From NCBI GenBank assembly GCA_900545325.1, contig UQZE01000092.1, positions 1 through 8,327 of the forward strand: a stretch of 8,327 nt of DNA, written 5' to 3'. A program made the position numbers and the translations under genes. Position 1 is the first letter of the stretch. Every line of letters begins with the position of its first letter. The notes under the pieces were generated by a model that was not told the DNA's origin, made no database searches, and saw only the letters and a program-made list of their open reading frames with translations. This document shows positions 6,463-8,327 of this stretch, one piece after another. This DNA comes from an uncultured Eubacteriales bacterium (GTDB taxonomy: Bacteria; Bacillota; Clostridia; Christensenellales; Borkfalkiaceae).

Positions 6463-6496
6463 AAACGCCGCTTTCCAATGGAATAGCGGCGTTTTT
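6463..6496 (+). terminator. Orphan strong hairpin terminator inside the inverted-repeat region
   Basis: A perfect 10-bp stem, AAACGCCGCT (6463-6472) with AGCGGCGTTT (6485-6494), an inner TTCC/GGAA helix, and a T5 tail to 6496. No gene or clear plus-strand promoter lies between it and the previous terminator. It may shield the helicase gene from read-through, or act against antisense transcripts leaving the helicase on the minus strand (the minus tail is only moderately T-rich). Confidence 0.75.
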
Positions 6497-6516
6497 GCCG
6501 TTACGCTATCTTTTTT

Positions 6517-6533
6517 CGGCGCATAACATACAA
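6517..6533 (+). repeat. Right arm of the 17-bp inverted repeat, in the helicase leader
   Basis: CGGCGCATAACATACAA, the exact reverse complement of 6326-6342, followed by ATAA (6534-6537). The next bases (ATAAGCGCAGG) resemble a degraded version of the hairpin's second arm. It sits 43 nt before the helicase start, so it may lie within the helicase mRNA leader. Confidence 0.9.
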
Positions 6534-6564
6534 ATAAGCGCAGGAAGAAGGAAAGAGCGAGAAC

Positions 6565-6570
6565 GGAAGA
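6565..6570 (+). promoter_or_regulatory. Ribosome binding site of the helicase gene
   Basis: GGAAGA ends 5 nt before the ATG at 6576, in a long purine-rich run. It supports that ATG, which also places the helicase's first conserved motif at a normal distance from the N-terminus. No convincing sigma-A promoter was found between the orphan terminator at 6496 and this site. Confidence 0.65.
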
Positions 6571-6575
6571 AAAAC

Positions 6576-8327
6576 ATGCAGTATGAAATGTATCCGCATA
6601 ACAAAAGAGCATATGAAAAGGCCGTAAGAATGCTGGAAGAGAGCGGAAAAGCGGCAATAGTGCATCCGACCGGTACGGGGAAGTCCTTTATCGGTTTTTG
6701 TCTTGCGTGGGAACATGAAAAGGAAAAGATCTGCTGGCTTTCATCGAGCGAATATATCTATGAAACGCAGCTGGAAAACCTGAAAAAAGCGACGGGAGGC
6801 GAAGCACCCGCGAATATCGCGTTTTTCACATACGCGAAACTCATGCAGCTGTCCGAGGAAGAACTGAGGGATATAAAGGCGGATTATATCGTGCTTGACG
6901 AATTTCACCGCAGCGGCGCCGCGGCGTGGGGAAAGGGGGTGGCGCGATTGCTCGCGCATTTGCCTAAAGCGAAACTGTTGGGTCTTTCCGCAACGAGCGT
7001 GCGTTATCTCGACAACCGGAGGGATATGTCCGACGAATTGTTTGAGGGGAACGTCGCGAGCGAAATGACATTGGGAGAGGCGATCGTCAAGGGGATACTG
7101 CCTTCTCCCGTATACGTAACGGCGCTTTATTCCTGTAAGCGCGACCTGTCGCGCTGGGAAAGGCGGGTGAATAATGCAAAAAGCGCGGCGGTGCGTTCCG
7201 CGGCGGAAGGATATCTCGAAGCATTGCGCCGGGCGCTTGAAAAGGCGGAAGGATTGAAAGAGATATTCGCAAAGCATATCGAAGACAGGACCGGAAAATA
7301 TATCGTCTTCTGTTCTGACGAAAGACATCTTGCGGAAATGAGCCGCCGAGCGAAAGAAATGTTTGCTGACGTCGACAGCGCGCCGCATGTATACCGCGTA
7401 TACTCAAAAGATCCCGAAGCGGGCAAGGAATTCGGAAAGTTCAAAAAGGACGATACGGAACATCTGAAACTGCTGTACTGCATAGATATGCTCAACGAGG
7501 GAGTGCACGTGGAAAACGTGAGCGGGGTAATACTGTTCCGGCCGACGGTATCCCCGATCGTATATAAACAGCAGATCGGCAGGGCGCTGTCGGTTACGGA
7601 AGGAAAAAGTCCCGTGATATTCGATATCGTCAATAATTTTGAAAACCTCTACAGTATCGGCACGGTGCAGCGGGAAATGGAAACGATCGTCAATTACTAC
7701 CGCCTGACGGGAGAGGGGAAAGAGATCGTCAACGAAAGGTTCAAAATTTACGACGAGGTGCGCGAATGCCGGAAGTTGTTCGAAGCGTTGGAAAATACGC
7801 TCGCCGCGTCGTGGCGGCTGATGTATGAAGAAGCGAAGAAGTATTACGACAAGAATAAAAACCTGAACGTGGCGAAACGGTATAAGACGGAAACCGGTTT
7901 GTCGCTCGGGAGCTGGATACAGACGCAGAGAAACGTCCGGGCGGGGCGAGCGTCGGGAATACTGACGGAAGAAAAGATAAAACTTCTGGACGAGATCGGA
8001 ATGGTTTGGGAAAACCGTTTCGAACTCGCGTTCGAAAGGGGCTTTGCCGAGGCGGAAAAGTATTATAGGGAACACAACGACCTCGACGTAAAGGCGGAAT
8101 ACGTAACGGAAACGGGATACGCGCTGGGCGCGTGGATCGTGAATTTGAGGCAGAAGCGGGCGGGCGAAAGTGGCGTGGGCAAGCTGACGGAAGAACAAAT
8201 TTTGCGCCTCGACGGGATAGGAATGATCTGGAACAAGCACGGCTATCTGTTCGAAAAGAATATGTCATATTTAAACGAATACCATGCAAAGCACGGGGAT
8301 ATAAAAGTCCCAGTGAGATACAAGACG
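6576..8327 (+). CDS. SF2 DEAD/DEAH-type helicase with C-terminal Helicase-Associated repeats, 3' end missing
   Basis: 584 codons are open to the window edge, so the gene is incomplete at its 3' end. A compact helicase core fills residues 1-380: PTGTGKS (31-37, Walker A/motif I), LDEFH (108-111 region, Walker B/motif II), LSAT (137-140, motif III), and QQIGRALS (332-339, motif VI). From residue 413 on there are Helicase-Associated (HA) domains of about 70 residues: 413-478, about 485-552, and a third begun at about 557. Proteins of this layout are ATP-dependent nucleic-acid translocases or helicases, and HA domains are thought to bind nucleic acid; the biological role is not established. Arginine codons AGG plus CGG make up 19 of 39 here against 4 of 32 in the saturase-like gene (hand count), suggesting a different ancestry. 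Sequence upstream contains the inverted repeat and hairpins. Confidence 0.92.
   Translation, partial: MQYEMYPHNKRAYEKAVRMLEESGKAAIVHPTGTGKSFIGFCLAWEHEKEKICWLSSSEYIYETQLENLKKATGGEAPANIAFFTYAKLMQLSEEELRDIKADYIVLDEFHRSGAAAWGKGVARLLAHLPKAKLLGLSATSVRYLDNRRDMSDELFEGNVASEMTLGEAIVKGILPSPVYVTALYSCKRDLSRWERRVNNAKSAAVRSAAEGYLEALRRALEKAEGLKEIFAKHIEDRTGKYIVFCSDERHLAEMSRRAKEMFADVDSAPHVYRVYSKDPEAGKEFGKFKKDDTEHLKLLYCIDMLNEGVHVENVSGVILFRPTVSPIVYKQQIGRALSVTEGKSPVIFDIVNNFENLYSIGTVQREMETIVNYYRLTGEGKEIVNERFKIYDEVRECRKLFEALENTLAASWRLMYEEAKKYYDKNKNLNVAKRYKTETGLSLGSWIQTQRNVRAGRASGILTEEKIKLLDEIGMVWENRFELAFERGFAEAEKYYREHNDLDVKAEYVTETGYALGAWIVNLRQKRAGESGVGKLTEEQILRLDGIGMIWNKHGYLFEKNMSYLNEYHAKHGDIKVPVRYKT
7812..8327 (+). 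repeat. Tandem Helicase-Associated domain repeats within the helicase gene
   Basis: Two full repeats and the start of a third, about 72-73 codons apart. Each has an aromatic-rich start, YY-x3-N-x-L-x-V, a TETG-x2-LG-x-W core (436-448, 509-521), a basic loop ending LTEE (463-466, 537-540), and a closing LD-x-IGM-x-W (471-478, 545-552). The repeats are conserved in protein more than in DNA, indicating old duplication under selection. Confidence 0.88.

Larger units (their letters stand above)
6326..6533. mobile_element. Candidate small non-autonomous inverted-repeat (MITE-like) element
   Basis: A 208-bp, AT-rich non-coding stretch is bounded by perfect 17-bp terminal inverted repeats (TTG...CAA ends) with ATAA directly outside both ends, as a 4-bp target duplication would give. 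Inside are an outward-firing minus-strand promoter and a strong hairpin. These are typical traits of MITEs. Against it: four bases of duplication can occur by chance, and sequence outside the left arm is itself complementary to that arm, so the pair may instead be two inverted copies of a terminator hairpin, the right one decayed. No transposase is in view. Confidence 0.35.

Noticed and set aside
6409..6716. Minus-strand frames of 71-82 codons upstream of the helicase
   Set aside because: They overlap the hairpin, the inverted-repeat arm and the helicase start, contain Phe/Leu/Ser-rich low-complexity sequence, and lack a ribosome site; the strong minus-strand promoter lies downstream of their starts.
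6741..7388. Minus-strand open frame (215 codons) opposite the helicase core
   Set aside because: It covers the reverse complement of helicase motifs II and III, has low-complexity basic and aromatic content, and has no ribosome site.
7404..8240. Long minus-strand open frame (278 codons) opposite the helicase gene
   Set aside because: It lies fully antisense to clear HA-repeat coding sequence, its translation is rich in Arg, Phe and Pro without any recognisable motif, and it arises from the GC-rich third positions of the helicase codons.
1..8327. CRISPR array, tRNA or rRNA genes
   Set aside because: No regularly spaced direct repeats, cloverleaf or conserved rRNA segments were seen on reading both strands.

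Overview
The window looks like part of a genome from an uncultured or anaerobic Clostridia-type Firmicute, possibly Christensenellales. The evidence is strong AGGAGG-type ribosome sites, consensus TTGACA/TATAAT promoters, T-tailed hairpin terminators, mid-range base composition, and surface proteins anchored by a C-terminal membrane helix with a short basic tail. The family-level placement is a guess from general familiarity; the Clostridia assignment is firmer but still inferred.

Layout: (1) positions 2-1045 hold the 3' end of a gene for a surface protein with a discoidin-like (F5/8 type C) domain, a second beta-sandwich and a C-terminal membrane anchor, closed by a hairpin. (2) 1249-2094 encodes an exported NodB-type polysaccharide deacetylase with its own terminator overlapping its stop codon. 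(3) 2146-5511 is a self-contained operon: consensus promoter, a near-perfect 24-bp palindrome over the -10 and start site, a TetR regulator (GTG start), a phytoene-desaturase/retinol-saturase-like FAD enzyme, an NAD(P)H:FAD reductase fused to a plant-type 2Fe-2S ferredoxin, and a terminator. Both gene junctions are 3 nt, with each ribosome site inside the end of the preceding gene. The likely flow is NAD(P)H -> FAD -> 2Fe-2S -> the saturase-like flavoenzyme, with TetR sensing a substrate or toxic ligand. The substrate is unknown. (4) 5514-6179 is the 3' remnant of a surface protein with two Ig-like repeats and a Cys-containing C-terminal anchor. It has no usable start codon and begins just after the operon's terminator.

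(5) 6180-6575 carries no convincing protein gene but is dense in structure: three strong hairpins, a near-consensus extended -10 promoter on the minus strand that fires straight into a terminator (predicting an RNA of about 65 nt), and a perfect 17-bp inverted repeat (6326-6342 and 6517-6533) bracketing the promoter and one hairpin and flanked by ATAA on both sides. This could be a small non-autonomous inverted-repeat element, an sRNA locus, or both. (6) 6576 to the window edge is the 5' portion of an SF2 helicase followed by Helicase-Associated (HA) repeats; its arginine codon use differs sharply from the redox operon, suggesting separate ancestry.

The most interesting parts are the intergenic promoter/terminator/inverted-repeat locus at 6306-6537 and the TetR-controlled redox operon of unknown substrate.
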